A stretch of 64,000 nt of DNA, taken from Paeniglutamicibacter antarcticus_C. GTDB taxonomy: Bacteria; Actinomycetota; Actinomycetes; Actinomycetales; Micrococcaceae. Both the position numbers and the translations under genes were made by a program. Shown here piece after piece: positions 36,591 through 45,624 of this stretch. Under the pieces are notes generated by a model. That model saw only the letters and a program-made list of their open reading frames with translations, ran no database searches and was not told the origin of the DNA. The DNA is taken from the NCBI RefSeq assembly GCF_039544305.1, contig NZ_BAABLK010000002.1, forward strand, positions 28,712 to 92,711, written 5' to 3'. Within the stretch, counting starts at the first letter, position 1. Every line of letters begins with the position of its first letter.

Positions 36591-37820
36591 ATGCAGCGGG
36601 GCACCAACTTAGGGCGACTTGGGGATTTTAATCAGGCGGTCATCTTTGAATCGATTCGCCGTGCGGTTGACGGGGTCAGCCGTGTAGAACTTGCCGGCTC
36701 AACGGGCCTTTCCCCACAAACAATTTCAAACGTCGTACGCCGGCTGCTGGATGAGGGCTTGGTCCGCGAGGACCGGACGATCGTCTCCGGTCCGGGCAAG
36801 CCACGTACCGTCTTGGAGCTCGAAGCCAACCGCATGGTGGCCGTGGGCATCCACCTCGACCCCGGTGTCATCACCGTGGTGATGTTGAACCTGCGCGGTG
36901 AAACGCTGCATTCGCGCCGGGTGGACATCCCAGCCGTTGAAGTTCCGGAAAAGACCATCGAGGCCATGGCGCAGACTGTGGACGAGATCATTTCCGAATC
37001 AGGTGTTCCACGCACGCACGTGCTCGGCGTGGGTGTGGTTGTCCCCGGCCCACTGGATCCCGAACGAGGGGTCATGGTCGATCCACCGTTGCTCGATGGC
37101 TGGAAGGACGTGGAGATACTTGAGCCGCTGCAGCGCCTGCTCAAGCTCGACGTTGTGATCGAGAAGGACACGATTGCCGCATCCATCGCCGAGCAGTGGA
37201 AGAGCAACGATGCCGAACGCGATAATTTCCTCACGATGTACGTGGGTGCCGGAATCGGCGCTGGCATGGTCTTGAACGGCGAGGTCCACAGAGGCATCAG
37301 CAACAATGCTGGCGAGGTGGGGCACTTTTCGACAGGCATCGTCGCCCAGGAATGCACCATCTGTCTCCGCAACGATTGCCTGCATGCCTCTTTGTCTTTC
37401 AACCTGATCGCGCAAAACGCCCGTGCACTGGGTCTCAACCTGACGGTTCCCGATGAGGGCACCGCGGAGGAACGCGCATCGGGCATGAACGAGATCGTGA
37501 CCATGGCAAAATCGGGCAACGAAAACGCCGTCCAGTTGATTCGTCAATGCATGAGCCACGTGGGCCAGGTGGCCGGCCAGTTGTGCAACACACTTGATAT
37601 CGGTCTGGTGATCATGGCAGGCCCGCTGTGGTCGGAGGTCGGGGAATGGTGCCTCGACGAGGTGCGTGGGATCATCAACGAACGCTTCAGCTCCAAAAAC
37701 GTCCATGCCATCGAGGTTCGCTCCTCCACGTTGGGCCATGAAGTGGGAGCAATCGGCGGTGCTTGCGCCATCATGGATGCAAGCCTGTCGCCCAAGGCAG
37801 CAGCATTGCTGTTGCGCTAA
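36591..37820 (+). CDS. ROK-family transcriptional regulator
   Basis: 409 aa from ATG 36591 with GGAG 5 nt upstream. N-terminal winged helix ('GVSRVELAGSTGLSPQTISNVVRRLLDEGLV', about 24-54) followed by a ROK domain: 'AVGIHLDPGVITVVMLNLRGE', 'GVGVVVPGPLDPERG', 'MYVGAGIGAGMVLNGEVHRG', then 'NNAGEVGHFS' and a Cys cluster (ECTICLRNDC) in place of the usual zinc motif CxCGxxGC. Family members (NagC, XylR, Mlc type) repress sugar genes and respond to sugars. The altered zinc motif is a deviation. No sugar genes are adjacent. Confidence 0.9.
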   Translation: MQRGTNLGRLGDFNQAVIFESIRRAVDGVSRVELAGSTGLSPQTISNVVRRLLDEGLVREDRTIVSGPGKPRTVLELEANRMVAVGIHLDPGVITVVMLNLRGETLHSRRVDIPAVEVPEKTIEAMAQTVDEIISESGVPRTHVLGVGVVVPGPLDPERGVMVDPPLLDGWKDVEILEPLQRLLKLDVVIEKDTIAASIAEQWKSNDAERDNFLTMYVGAGIGAGMVLNGEVHRGISNNAGEVGHFSTGIVAQECTICLRNDCLHASLSFNLIAQNARALGLNLTVPDEGTAEERASGMNEIVTMAKSGNENAVQLIRQCMSHVGQVAGQLCNTLDIGLVIMAGPLWSEVGEWCLDEVRGIINERFSSKNVHAIEVRSSTLGHEVGAIGGACAIMDASLSPKAAALLLR

Positions 37821-37839
37821 ACGGGCATTTATTGCGTCG

Positions 37840-37872
37840 ATGGGTCGTTAGAAGTCGCTTTTGGCGACCCAT
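37840..37872 (+). terminator. Hairpin after the ROK gene
   Basis: ATGGGTCG pairs with CGACCCAT, with an alternative inner stem GTCGC-TTTTG-GCGAC. It lies 20 bp after the ROK stop and is followed by TTTAC. Confidence 0.6.
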
Positions 37873-37894
37873 TTACTTACCGCAGGTAATTCAG

Positions 37895-37923
37895 TTGACA
37901 ATCTATGTCCAATGGATTTAGAT
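37895..37923 (+). promoter_or_regulatory. Candidate sigma-70-type promoter in a gene-free region
   Basis: A perfect -35 box TTGACA (37895-37900), 17-bp spacer and TTAGAT (37918-37923) as a -10 of moderate quality. No protein gene follows for 560 bp on this strand, so it would drive a non-coding transcript. Confidence 0.45.
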
Positions 37924-37929
37924 GACCGT

Positions 37930-38348
37930 TAAGAGTTGGTTGCAGCTGAGCTGCCCACCGTTGTTTGCGTGAAAGTTTTTTTAGTCCGCAAAGCCAGCGC
38001 GTGGGGGAACGGCAGGTCGGTTGCTGGGGGCCCGGCTCTTAACGCTGTCGACCGGTGCCGTGGAATGTAATGGGAGTTATCCCACGGTTTCACCGGTCGA
38101 CGGCACCCACCTAGCGCGCCGTTTTTAGCGAGGTGATGCAAAATGCGCCCTCAAAAGGGAGATGGGTCCTCTGCCGCAAGGGCATCCGCGCCGATTCCCG
38201 GGCCGAGGGGTGACCCGGACGGATCCGCTCCGGAAAAATCGTTTTGTTGAGCAGCCATGGTCGTGCCTGGAGGTGCAGCTGCCTTCATGATGCCCGGGGA
38301 GATCGAAACGCTGGAGATATCCGTCGTCCAATCCGGTCATTAAACGCC
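37930..38348 (+). other. Structured gene-free region, possible non-coding RNA
   Basis: About 420 bp without a credible reading frame. At 38047-38101 GTCGACCGGTG pairs perfectly with CACCGGTCGAC, extended inwards by CCGTGG/CCACGG across a 3-nt bulge, leaving a loop of about 18 nt. Further short stems follow (CCCGGGCC, TCCGCTCCGGA). The sequence lacks the universal signatures of RNase P RNA and tmRNA. Size and a preceding promoter would fit a 6S/Ms1-type regulatory RNA, but no sequence hallmark confirms this. Confidence 0.35.
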
Positions 38349-38376
38349 GCACGACCTGCATCAAAGCAGGTCGTGC
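38349..38376 (-). terminator. Hairpin after tRNA-Arg
   Basis: Perfect 11-bp stem GCACGACCTGC / GCAGGTCGTGC with a 6-nt loop, 7 bp beyond the tRNA-Arg 3' end on the minus strand, then GGCGTTTAAT. It may also end a plus-strand transcript arriving from the gene-free region. Confidence 0.7.
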
Positions 38377-38382
38377 ATTAGC

Positions 38383-38459
38383 TGGTGCCCCTGGCCGGAA
38401 TTGAACCGACGGCCTACTCTTTAGGAGAGAGTCGCTCTATCCAACTGAGCTACAGGGGC
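38383..38459 (-). tRNA. tRNA-Arg (anticodon CCT)
   Basis: On the minus strand: acceptor GCCCCTG pairs with CAGGGGC, D arm AGCTCAGTTGGATAGAGC, anticodon stem ACTCT/AGAGT with loop CTCCTAA (anticodon CCT), T loop TTCAATT, and encoded ACCA. Complete cloverleaf of 77 nt with CCA. Confidence 0.97.
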
Positions 38460-38547
38460 TCGCTTCATCCGAATCGAACCGAATCAATCCTAACGGTATT
38501 TGGCGAAGCATGGGTTATGCGGCGCACCGTGCCGCATGGAAATGTCC

Positions 38548-39183
38548 CTAAAGCAGGCCCTTCTTAGATAGTTCCCACTTTTCGCGGAACGTGCGCACGA
38601 ACGAAGCGATGAGCACCCCGAACAGAATCGCTGCAGTGGCGATGAGCAGGATCCAACTGGCGGTTGTCAACGTCGATGCCAGGGAAACGGCCGAGGGATC
38701 CAACGGACTGATGAACAATGCATCAATGGCACGGTTTTCCCATAGGTCAGCCACGGCGAAGAGAATCGGCACCGACCACAACGCCCACCGCCCGGCGCCC
38801 CGGGCGGTGTTGATGTTCACGGCGAGCATGGTGATCAACGCGAGGAAAAGCGGAAAGAGGAGACCCGCTGTCTTGTGAACATAGTTCAGCTGACCCACGG
38901 CGTCAGCATCCATCGCCTGGCGTAGCGCCTCGATGTGTTCCACCGAGTAACCGCCGATCATTTGGTCGGGCATGGTCAGTCCGTTGGAAAGATCGGTCAT
39001 TTGGTTCAGTACAAGCAGGTGATAGTACCAAAAGAGGAAGAGCACCACGACAAAGCCGGCAATAAGAATGAGATTCCCGTTGCTGGCCGCTTTCTCCGGC
39101 GAACGCTGGCTTGAGGAGTTGACCATCGGCGCTGCCGGAGCAGGGCGGTGGTATTGTTTCTTTTTCTTCTGAGACTTACCCAT
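38548..39183 (-). CDS. Four-helix membrane protein of unknown function
   Basis: 211 aa from ATG 39183 (MGKSQKKKKQ); the longer frame to 39345 runs through the promoter of the divergent pcrA gene. Lys-rich N terminus, then membrane helices at about 41-61, 108-128, 136-154 and 180-200. A loop of ~45 residues with 'EHIEALRQAMDADAVGQLNYVHK' lies between helices 1 and 2. No family recognised. The gene is divergent from pcrA over 73 bp, so both promoters are in that gap. Confidence 0.65.
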   Translation of the reverse strand: MGKSQKKKKQYHRPAPAAPMVNSSSQRSPEKAASNGNLILIAGFVVVLFLFWYYHLLVLNQMTDLSNGLTMPDQMIGGYSVEHIEALRQAMDADAVGQLNYVHKTAGLLFPLFLALITMLAVNINTARGAGRWALWSVPILFAVADLWENRAIDALFISPLDPSAVSLASTLTTASWILLIATAAILFGVLIASFVRTFREKWELSKKGLL

Positions 39184-39256
39184 GACCCCAATTATGCCGC
39201 CAAAAGGCCAAGACCGGACCAACCCGTCAGTCCGTCGCCGTAGACTGGGGCGCATC

Positions 39257-41656
39257 ATGGATTTTCTTTTCGATGACTTCGTCGCACCCGCTGAACCCCA
39301 GTCCCTGCCAGATGCCCAATCCCTGCTTGCCGGACTTAACTCCAATCAGGAACAAGCCGTCAAGCATGCAGGCTCCCCGCTGCTGATCGTTGCCGGCGCC
39401 GGATCCGGCAAGACACGCGTTCTTTCGCACCGCATTGCATACCTGTTGGCCACCGGGCGGGCACGTCCACACGAGATCCTGGCGATCACCTTCACCAACA
39501 AGGCGGCCGCCGAGATGCGAGAACGCATCGCCGCCCTGGTGGGCGAGGAAGTGGCAAAAAAGATGTGGGTCTCGACCTTCCACTCCTCGTGCGTGCGGAT
39601 CCTGCGCCGCGAGGCTGCCGCGGTCGGATTGAAGCCGAGCTTCTCCATCTACGACTCCGCAGATTCCCTGCGACTGATCACCATGGTGTCCAAGGGCCTG
39701 GAACTGGACCCGAAGAAGTTCACTCCCAAATCGATGTCTCACAAGATCTCCGCGCTGAAGAACGAACTCATCGATGATGAGGAATATGCCCGAAGCATTG
39801 CCAGCAACGATCCGTTCGCCTCTGCCGTGTCCCAGGTCTACCGCGGCTACACCGAGCGCTTGCGCGCAGCCAATGCTCTTGACTTCGACGACCTGATCGC
39901 TCACGTGGTCAATCTCTTCAGGGCATTCCCGGCCGTGGCGGACAACTACCGCCGACGGTTCCGCCATGTCATGGTCGACGAGTACCAAGACACGAACCAC
40001 GCACAGTATGCACTCGTGCGCGAGCTGACCGGACCCGATGGGCCGACCCCCGGAGGGGAGCTGACCGTGGTCGGCGACTCGGACCAATCGATCTACGCCT
40101 TCCGAGGCGCCGACATCCGCAACATCGTGGAGTTCTCCAAGGACTACCCGGATGCCGAAACCATCAAGCTCGAGCAAAACTACCGTTCGACCCAGACCAT
40201 CCTCTCGGCCGCCAACGAAGTCATCAAACGCAACCCAGACCGTCCCGAGAAGCGCCTGTGGACTGCCGAGGGTGACGGCGAAAAGATCATCGGGTACGTG
40301 GGGGAATCCGAGTCGGACGAAGCGCGTTGGATCGCAGAGGAGATCCTGCGCTTGAACGACGAGGAAGACATCCGCCCCGGCGACGTCGCTATTTTTTACC
40401 GCACCAACGCCCAATCGCGTTCGCTCGAGGAACAGCTGATCCGGATGGACCTGAAATACAAGGTCATTGGAGGAACACGTTTTTACGACCGCAAGGAAAT
40501 CAAGGACGCCTTGGCCTACCTGCGCGCGCTGGTCAACCCGGAAGACGACGTCAATGTGCGGCGTATCCTCAACGAGCCCAAGCGCGGTATCGGCGACCGG
40601 GCCGAATACTCTGTTGCTGCACTTGCCGAACGCGAACGGGTTTCCTTCATGGAAGCGTTGCGCCGTGCAGAGGATGCACCCGGGTTGGGAACACGGGGCC
40701 AGAATATGGTCGGGGCCTTCGTGAAGATCATGAATGACCTGGCGGTGGTCGCCGATGGTTCAGGACCGGCGGAAGCGCTGGAAGCGGTGCTGGAGCAGAC
40801 CGGCTACCTGGAAATGCTGCGCTCGACCAACGACCCGCAGGATGAATCCCGCGTGGAGAACCTTGCCGAACTGGTGGCAGTGGTCAGGGACTTCATCAAG
40901 GAAAACCCCGAAGGCACGCTGACCGATTTCCTGGAACGCGTGGCACTGGTGGCCGATGCCGATTCCATACCGGAGGCACCTTCGGATGCCGAAGGCGTGG
41001 ATATGGCCCACCGCGAGGGGATGGTTACGCTGATGACCCTGCATACGGCCAAGGGCCTTGAATTCCCGGTGGTGTTCCTCACCGGCATGGAACACGGCAT
41101 CTTCCCGCACCAGAGGTCCCTCACCGATGAAAAGGAATTGGCCGAGGAGCGACGGCTGGCTTACGTGGGGCTCACCCGGGCACGTCAGCGCCTTTACCTG
41201 ACCCGCGCCGAATACCGCAGTCTCTGGGGCCAGGCCCAATACAACCCCGCCAGCCAGTTCCTGGAGGAAATCCCGCAGGACCTTTTGGATTGGAAGCGTG
41301 AAGGTACCAAGCGTTCGAGTATCGATTCGTTCGGGCGTCGCGACAACTTTGCCACCAGCCGCTATGAATCGGGTTCCTACTGGGGCTCCGGGTCAAGCGG
41401 AGGGGGCGGGGGCAGAGTTTCGGGTGCGCCGGAAATCCACACGCTGCGAACCGCTCCCACGGCCAAGGGCCGCGTACAACCGAACAAGGAAATCGTTTCC
41501 CTGTCCGTGGGGGACAAAGTCAGTCACGGGACTTTCGGCCAGGGCGTTGTCTTGGCTCTGGAGGGCTCCGGGGACAAGACGGTGGCCAAGGTGAAGTTTG
41601 CGGATGCGGAGAAGCGGCTATTGCTTCGGTACGCCCCGTTGTCCAAGCTTGACTAG
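39257..41656 (+). CDS. pcrA: ATP-dependent DNA helicase PcrA/UvrD
   Basis: 799 aa superfamily 1A helicase, ATG 39257. Motifs: Q 'LNSNQEQAVKH', I 'VAGAGSGKTRVLSHRIAYL', Ia 'ITFTNKAAAEMRER', II 'MVDEYQDTNHAQYAL', III 'GDSDQSIYAFRGADI', IV 'LEQNYRSTQTIL', V 'MTLHTAKGLEFPVVFLTGME', VI 'EERRLAYVGLTRARQRLYL'. The C-terminal ~80 residues form the Gly/Ser linker and the RNA-polymerase-binding Tudor-like domain ('SVGDKVSHGTFGQGVVLALEG') typical of PcrA. It acts in nucleotide excision repair and transcription-coupled repair. Normal length. Confidence 0.96.
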   Translation: MDFLFDDFVAPAEPQSLPDAQSLLAGLNSNQEQAVKHAGSPLLIVAGAGSGKTRVLSHRIAYLLATGRARPHEILAITFTNKAAAEMRERIAALVGEEVAKKMWVSTFHSSCVRILRREAAAVGLKPSFSIYDSADSLRLITMVSKGLELDPKKFTPKSMSHKISALKNELIDDEEYARSIASNDPFASAVSQVYRGYTERLRAANALDFDDLIAHVVNLFRAFPAVADNYRRRFRHVMVDEYQDTNHAQYALVRELTGPDGPTPGGELTVVGDSDQSIYAFRGADIRNIVEFSKDYPDAETIKLEQNYRSTQTILSAANEVIKRNPDRPEKRLWTAEGDGEKIIGYVGESESDEARWIAEEILRLNDEEDIRPGDVAIFYRTNAQSRSLEEQLIRMDLKYKVIGGTRFYDRKEIKDALAYLRALVNPEDDVNVRRILNEPKRGIGDRAEYSVAALAERERVSFMEALRRAEDAPGLGTRGQNMVGAFVKIMNDLAVVADGSGPAEALEAVLEQTGYLEMLRSTNDPQDESRVENLAELVAVVRDFIKENPEGTLTDFLERVALVADADSIPEAPSDAEGVDMAHREGMVTLMTLHTAKGLEFPVVFLTGMEHGIFPHQRSLTDEKELAEERRLAYVGLTRARQRLYLTRAEYRSLWGQAQYNPASQFLEEIPQDLLDWKREGTKRSSIDSFGRRDNFATSRYESGSYWGSGSSGGGGGRVSGAPEIHTLRTAPTAKGRVQPNKEIVSLSVGDKVSHGTFGQGVVLALEGSGDKTVAKVKFADAEKRLLLRYAPLSKLD

Positions 41657-41896
41657 CGACGCTTGCGGTCGGTTTTCATACCTCCTTAGGCCGTTGCTTT
41701 GGCGGCTTTGTGCCCCGCATCACGGGCTATTTTGCTCTACCTGTTGTAGAACTGTGCCATTGGCGGCGAACGCGTTAGGCTGAGCAATGGAGCCTGGCCT
41801 GTTCCCAGGGCGGGCTCTTCCCCTCAAAGCATGGAACCGTATTTACGGAGCCCTGCCTTGAGTCAGCATAGACTTCGACAAGAAGGACACAAGCCC

Positions 41897-43066
41897 GTGG
41901 ACCTGTATGAATACCAGGCGCGCGATATGTTCGAGTCGCACGGTGTACCCGTGCTGGCCGGCATCGTTGCCTACACTCCTGAAGAAGCCAAGGCCGCAGC
42001 CGAGAAAATCGGCGGCGTCGTGGTTGTTAAAGCCCAGGTTAAGGTCGGAGGCCGCGGCAAGGCCGGTGGCGTAAAGGTCGCAAAGACCGCCGACGAGGCA
42101 TTCCAGTACGCCACCGACATTCTCGGCATGGACATCAAGGGCCATACCGTGAACAAGGTCATGATCGCCCAGGGTGCCGACATTGCCGAGGAGTTTTACT
42201 TCTCCGTACTGCTGGACCGCGCCAACCGCAACTACCTGGCCATGTGCTCGGTTGAAGGCGGTGTGGAAATCGAGGTGCTCGCAGTCGAGCGTCCCGAGGC
42301 CCTGGCCCGCGTTGCCGTTGACCCGGAAGTGGGTATTGACCAGGCCAAGGCCGACGAAATCGTCGCCGCGGCAGGTTTCGCCCCGGAACTGACCGAGAAG
42401 GTCGCTTCCGCGATCCTGAAGCTGTGGGACGTCTTCAAGAAGGAAGACGCAACCCTGGTTGAGGTCAATCCGCTGGTTCGCACCGGGGCCGGCGAGATCG
42501 TGGCACTGGACGGCAAGGTCTCCATCGATGAGAACGCCGAATTCCGCAATCCGCACCACGCGGACCTTGAAGACAAGGACGCAGCGGATCCGCTCGAGGC
42601 CAAGGCCAAGGCGCAGGGCCTGAACTACGTCAAGCTTGACGGCGAAGTTGGCATCATCGGCAATGGTGCCGGCCTTGTCATGTCGACCCTGGACGTCGTT
42701 GCCTACGCAGGCGAAAATCACGGCAACGTGAAGCCCGCCAACTTCCTGGACATCGGCGGCGGAGCCTCGGCAGCAGTCATGGCTGCCGGACTCGATGTCA
42801 TCCTCAACGACGAGCAGGTCAAGTCGGTGTTTGTAAACGTCTTCGGTGGCATCACCGCGTGCGACGCAGTGGCCAACGGCATTGTCGGTGCGCTGAACAC
42901 CTTGGGCGACGCGGCCAACAAGCCGCTGGTCGTACGTCTTGACGGCAACAACGTGGAGGAAGGTCGCCGCATCCTGGCCGAAGCCAACCACCCGCTGGTC
43001 ACCCTGGCAGCAACCATGGACGAGGGCGCCGCCAAGGCTGCCGAGCTCGCCAACGCAGCGAAGTAA
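41897..43066 (+). CDS. sucC: Succinyl-CoA synthetase beta subunit
   Basis: 389 aa from GTG 41897 with AAGGA upstream; the N terminus 'VDLYEYQARDMFESHGVPV' matches the family start. ATP-grasp domain ('VVVKAQVKVGGRGKAGGVKVA') and the C-terminal ligase domain ('FVNVFGGITACDAVANGIV'). With SucD it makes ATP or GTP from succinyl-CoA in the TCA cycle. The operon partner starts 16 bp after the stop. 240 bp upstream free of genes holds the promoter. Confidence 0.97.
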   Translation: MDLYEYQARDMFESHGVPVLAGIVAYTPEEAKAAAEKIGGVVVVKAQVKVGGRGKAGGVKVAKTADEAFQYATDILGMDIKGHTVNKVMIAQGADIAEEFYFSVLLDRANRNYLAMCSVEGGVEIEVLAVERPEALARVAVDPEVGIDQAKADEIVAAAGFAPELTEKVASAILKLWDVFKKEDATLVEVNPLVRTGAGEIVALDGKVSIDENAEFRNPHHADLEDKDAADPLEAKAKAQGLNYVKLDGEVGIIGNGAGLVMSTLDVVAYAGENHGNVKPANFLDIGGGASAAVMAAGLDVILNDEQVKSVFVNVFGGITACDAVANGIVGALNTLGDAANKPLVVRLDGNNVEEGRRILAEANHPLVTLAATMDEGAAKAAELANAAK

Positions 43067-43082
43067 GTAGGGATACGCGAAC

Positions 43083-43985
43083 ATGAGCATTTACCTTAAC
43101 AAGGCCTCCAAGGTCATCGTTCAGGGCATTACCGGCGGCGAAGGCACAAAGCACACCGCCCTGATGCTGAAGGCCGGAACCGACATTGTTGGCGGCGTCA
43201 ACGCCCGCAAGGCCGGCACCACCGTGACCCACGGCGAGAAGGAAATCAAGGTCTACGGAGCAGTGGCGGAAGCCATGTCCGAAACCGGTGCAGACACCTC
43301 CATCGTCTTCGTTCCCCCGGCGTTCACCAAGGATGCAGTCGTTGAAGCCATCGAGGCAGGCATCGGCCTGGTCGTTGTCATCACCGAGGGTGTCCCGGTA
43401 CAGGATTCGGCCGAGTTCTGGGCACTTGCCCAGTCCAAGGTCGACGCAGACGGCAACCAGGTCACCCGCATCATCGGCCCAAACTGCCCCGGCATCATCA
43501 CCCCCGGTGAAGCGCTGGTCGGCATCACCCCGGCCAACATCACCTCCAAGGGCCCGATCGGCTTGGTCTCCAAGTCCGGAACCCTGACCTACCAGATGAT
43601 GTACGAACTGCGCGACCTGGGCTTCTCCTCGGCCATAGGCATCGGCGGCGACCCGATCATCGGAACCACCCACATCGACGCACTTGCTGCGTTCGAGGCG
43701 GATCCGGAGACCAAAGCCATCGTCATGATCGGTGAAATCGGCGGCGACGCCGAAGAGCGTGCAGCCGAGTACATCAAGGCCAACGTCACCAAGCCGGTTG
43801 TCGGCTACGTGGCAGGCTTCACCGCACCAGAGGGCAAGACCATGGGCCATGCTGGCGCCATCGTCTCGGGCTCGGCCGGTACGGCACAGGCCAAGAAGGA
43901 AGCACTCGAGGCTGCCGGTGTGAAGGTCGGCAAGACCCCGTCGGAAACCGCGACGCTGCTGCGCGAAATCTACGCCGCACTCTAA
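43083..43985 (+). CDS. sucD: Succinyl-CoA synthetase alpha subunit
   Basis: 300 aa, full length. CoA-binding 'VQGITGGEGTKHTALMLKAGTDIVGG' pattern at the N terminus, 'IIGPNCPGIITPGE', and the phosphorylated His in 'PEGKTMGHAGAIVSGSAGTA' (about 245-260). Together with SucC it forms the heterotetramer. The last 46 codons and the following terminator are duplicated 9.4 kb downstream (53254-53470), marking this 3' end as a junction of an inserted segment. The gene itself is intact. Confidence 0.97.
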   Translation: MSIYLNKASKVIVQGITGGEGTKHTALMLKAGTDIVGGVNARKAGTTVTHGEKEIKVYGAVAEAMSETGADTSIVFVPPAFTKDAVVEAIEAGIGLVVVITEGVPVQDSAEFWALAQSKVDADGNQVTRIIGPNCPGIITPGEALVGITPANITSKGPIGLVSKSGTLTYQMMYELRDLGFSSAIGIGGDPIIGTTHIDALAAFEADPETKAIVMIGEIGGDAEERAAEYIKANVTKPVVGYVAGFTAPEGKTMGHAGAIVSGSAGTAQAKKEALEAAGVKVGKTPSETATLLREIYAAL

Positions 43986-44062
43986 GCGTGTGGATCGCCC
44001 TTTCGGTGGCGGCCTCCTTGCTACTGACCTAGCAAACGAGGCCGCCACCGGTCTTTTAAGTC
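43846..44062 (+). repeat. 217-bp direct repeat, copy A (3' end of sucD plus terminator)
   Basis: Identical to 53254-53470 at 214 of 217 positions without gaps (differences at 43860, in ctactG/C, and 44058). It covers the last 140 bp of sucD and 77 bp beyond. It bounds the left side of the 44.06-53.25 kb segment. Confidence 0.95.
44005..44058 (+). terminator. sucCD terminator
   Basis: GGTGGCGGCCTC pairs with GAGGCCGCCACC (12 bp) with an inner stem TTGCTA/TAGCAA, then GGTCTTTT. It begins 20 bp after the sucD stop. Confidence 0.88.
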
Positions 44063-44238
44063 TTGGGGTGGCGTGGCTCCGCCATAAACCTTGGCACGCA
44101 CTCCCGCTGCAGAAGCCGGTCGCAATCCACGCGTAGAGATCCAGGATCAGAGGGTTTGGACCTGCGGGCGGGCCCCCTGGCTGATGTAAGAGGGCCACTC
44201 CACCCTGCCAGCATGCTGCGGCCGCACTTCAGGGGCGA

Positions 44239-45447
44239 TCAAGCCGCGCTAACGGTGACCGGGATCGAGGACCAGCCGCGCAAGGTGGTATGCAGGAACG
44301 GCTCGGGCTCGGCCGTGAGTTCGATCGACTTCACGCGTGTGGCGAACTCGGTCAGAAGGACATCCATTTCCAATCGGGACAGTGGCTGTCCCACGCATTG
44401 GTGGATGCCCATGCCAAAGGCCAGATGACCTCCGGCCTGTCGGGAAATGTCGTACTGGTCTGCAGTGGGTCCCCAGCGTTCGGCGTCGCGATTGGCGGAA
44501 CCGACAAAAAGCGCCACCTTGGTGTCCGCGGGCAGCTGCATCCCTCCCAGCTCGGTGTCGCGTGAGGTCGTGCGGTAGAAAGACTGGAAGGGCGATTCGT
44601 AGCGGAATGCCTCGTCGATGGCGAACTTCACAAGCTTCGGGTTCTGGTGGACTTTCGTATACTCTCCGGGGTGGCGGACCAGCGCCAGCAGGGTAGCGCC
44701 GAGGGAGAAGATGGTGGTGTCCAGCCCCGCTGAGAGCATGGCCCGGACGAGCAGTGCAGCTTGGTCAGCGGTGATTTCCCCTCGATCCGAATACTCCCAG
44801 ATCTGGGCGCCCAGTGAACCTGGGGACAGGTTCTCACGCGCGGTGTTTGCCATGGCCCACTCGTTGTTCCCGGCCCCGGAGGCAAAGTGCTCGCGGGCGA
44901 GAGCGGTATCGGGGCCGAACGTAGAGAAGTTCGCGGCTCCAAGGGCAGGCAGGTGCTCGGCCCGACCCTCGCGCGGGATCCCCACCGCGTCGCCGAAGAC
45001 CCTGAGCGGGAAGACTTCTGTCATGTCCTTAATCAGGTCAAAGCTGCCGCGTTCGAGCAGGCTATCAACCAGTTCAGTGGCGTATTCCTGAAACCCCGCA
45101 CGTAGCGAGCGAACTCCGCGCGGGGAGATTACCCCGCCTATCGCGTGGCGCATTTCAGTGTGGATCGGGGGGTCCGATTCCATGATGCCTTGGGCCCGCC
45201 AGCTGGGTTCGTGGTGCAGGTTCTTCGGGCCTGCGCCTGCCCCGGATACGAAGGTTCTGTAGTCATCGAGGACCTCCTTGCATTCATTGAATCGTGTGAT
45301 CGCATGCAGTCCGTGGCACTGCATCATCGTCAGTGGACCGGCTTGCCGCATCCGCTCGAAGAGCGGGTACGGATTGACCAGGTTCTCTGGAGCGTAGGGA
45401 TCTTCCGTGCAGACCGGGACCGTTGACGCGGCAATGGCTGATTCCAT
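44239..45447 (-). CDS. Cytochrome P450 (CYP199-like)
   Basis: 402 aa soluble bacterial P450. I-helix 'MLSAGLDTTIFSL' (oxygen activation, AGxDTT), K-helix 'EAFRYESPFQSF' (ExxR), haem loop 'LAFGMGIHQCVGQPLSRLE' with the Cys ligand. The N-terminal half ('DPYAPENLVNPYPLFERMRQAGP', 'ESDPPIHTEMR', 'VFPLRVFGDAVGI') recalls CYP199 enzymes that O-demethylate 4-methoxybenzoate and 4-methoxycinnamate; this is from memory, not a search. AAGGGG precedes the ATG. It is divergent from the IclR-led operon, whose last gene is a possible redox partner. Island gene. Confidence 0.88.
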   Translation of the reverse strand: MESAIAASTVPVCTEDPYAPENLVNPYPLFERMRQAGPLTMMQCHGLHAITRFNECKEVLDDYRTFVSGAGAGPKNLHHEPSWRAQGIMESDPPIHTEMRHAIGGVISPRGVRSLRAGFQEYATELVDSLLERGSFDLIKDMTEVFPLRVFGDAVGIPREGRAEHLPALGAANFSTFGPDTALAREHFASGAGNNEWAMANTARENLSPGSLGAQIWEYSDRGEITADQAALLVRAMLSAGLDTTIFSLGATLLALVRHPGEYTKVHQNPKLVKFAIDEAFRYESPFQSFYRTTSRDTELGGMQLPADTKVALFVGSANRDAERWGPTADQYDISRQAGGHLAFGMGIHQCVGQPLSRLEMDVLLTEFATRVKSIELTAEPEPFLHTTLRGWSSIPVTVSAA

Positions 45448-45515
45448 GGGGCTTCCCCTTAACTAGTGGTGAATGAGACCAAACCTAACGATGACTGGGG
45501 CTGCCCGTTAATTTC

Positions 45516-45534
45516 ATTCTCATTATGCGAGAAT
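45516..45534. promoter_or_regulatory. Candidate IclR operator between P450 and regulator
   Basis: ATTCTC-N7-GAGAAT inverted repeat, followed by a third half-site (GTTCTC, 45542-45547). It is in the middle of the 177-bp divergent region and could control both directions. Confidence 0.5.
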
Positions 45535-45624
45535 CAAGATTGTTCTCCCGGGGTAAAGCATGGAGCATCTATCCAGAGCCTGCGGATGTGGGCTCGATCA
45601 CATTGGGAGCGGAAGGGGCCGGAC

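Noticed and set aside
37930..38348. tmRNA or RNase P RNA
   Set aside because: No tRNA-like ends or tag frame for tmRNA, and no conserved RNase P core such as GAGGAAAGTCC.
41843..44198. Long minus-strand frames opposite sucC and sucD
   Set aside because: Antisense shadows of sucCD; no ribosome sites or family patterns.
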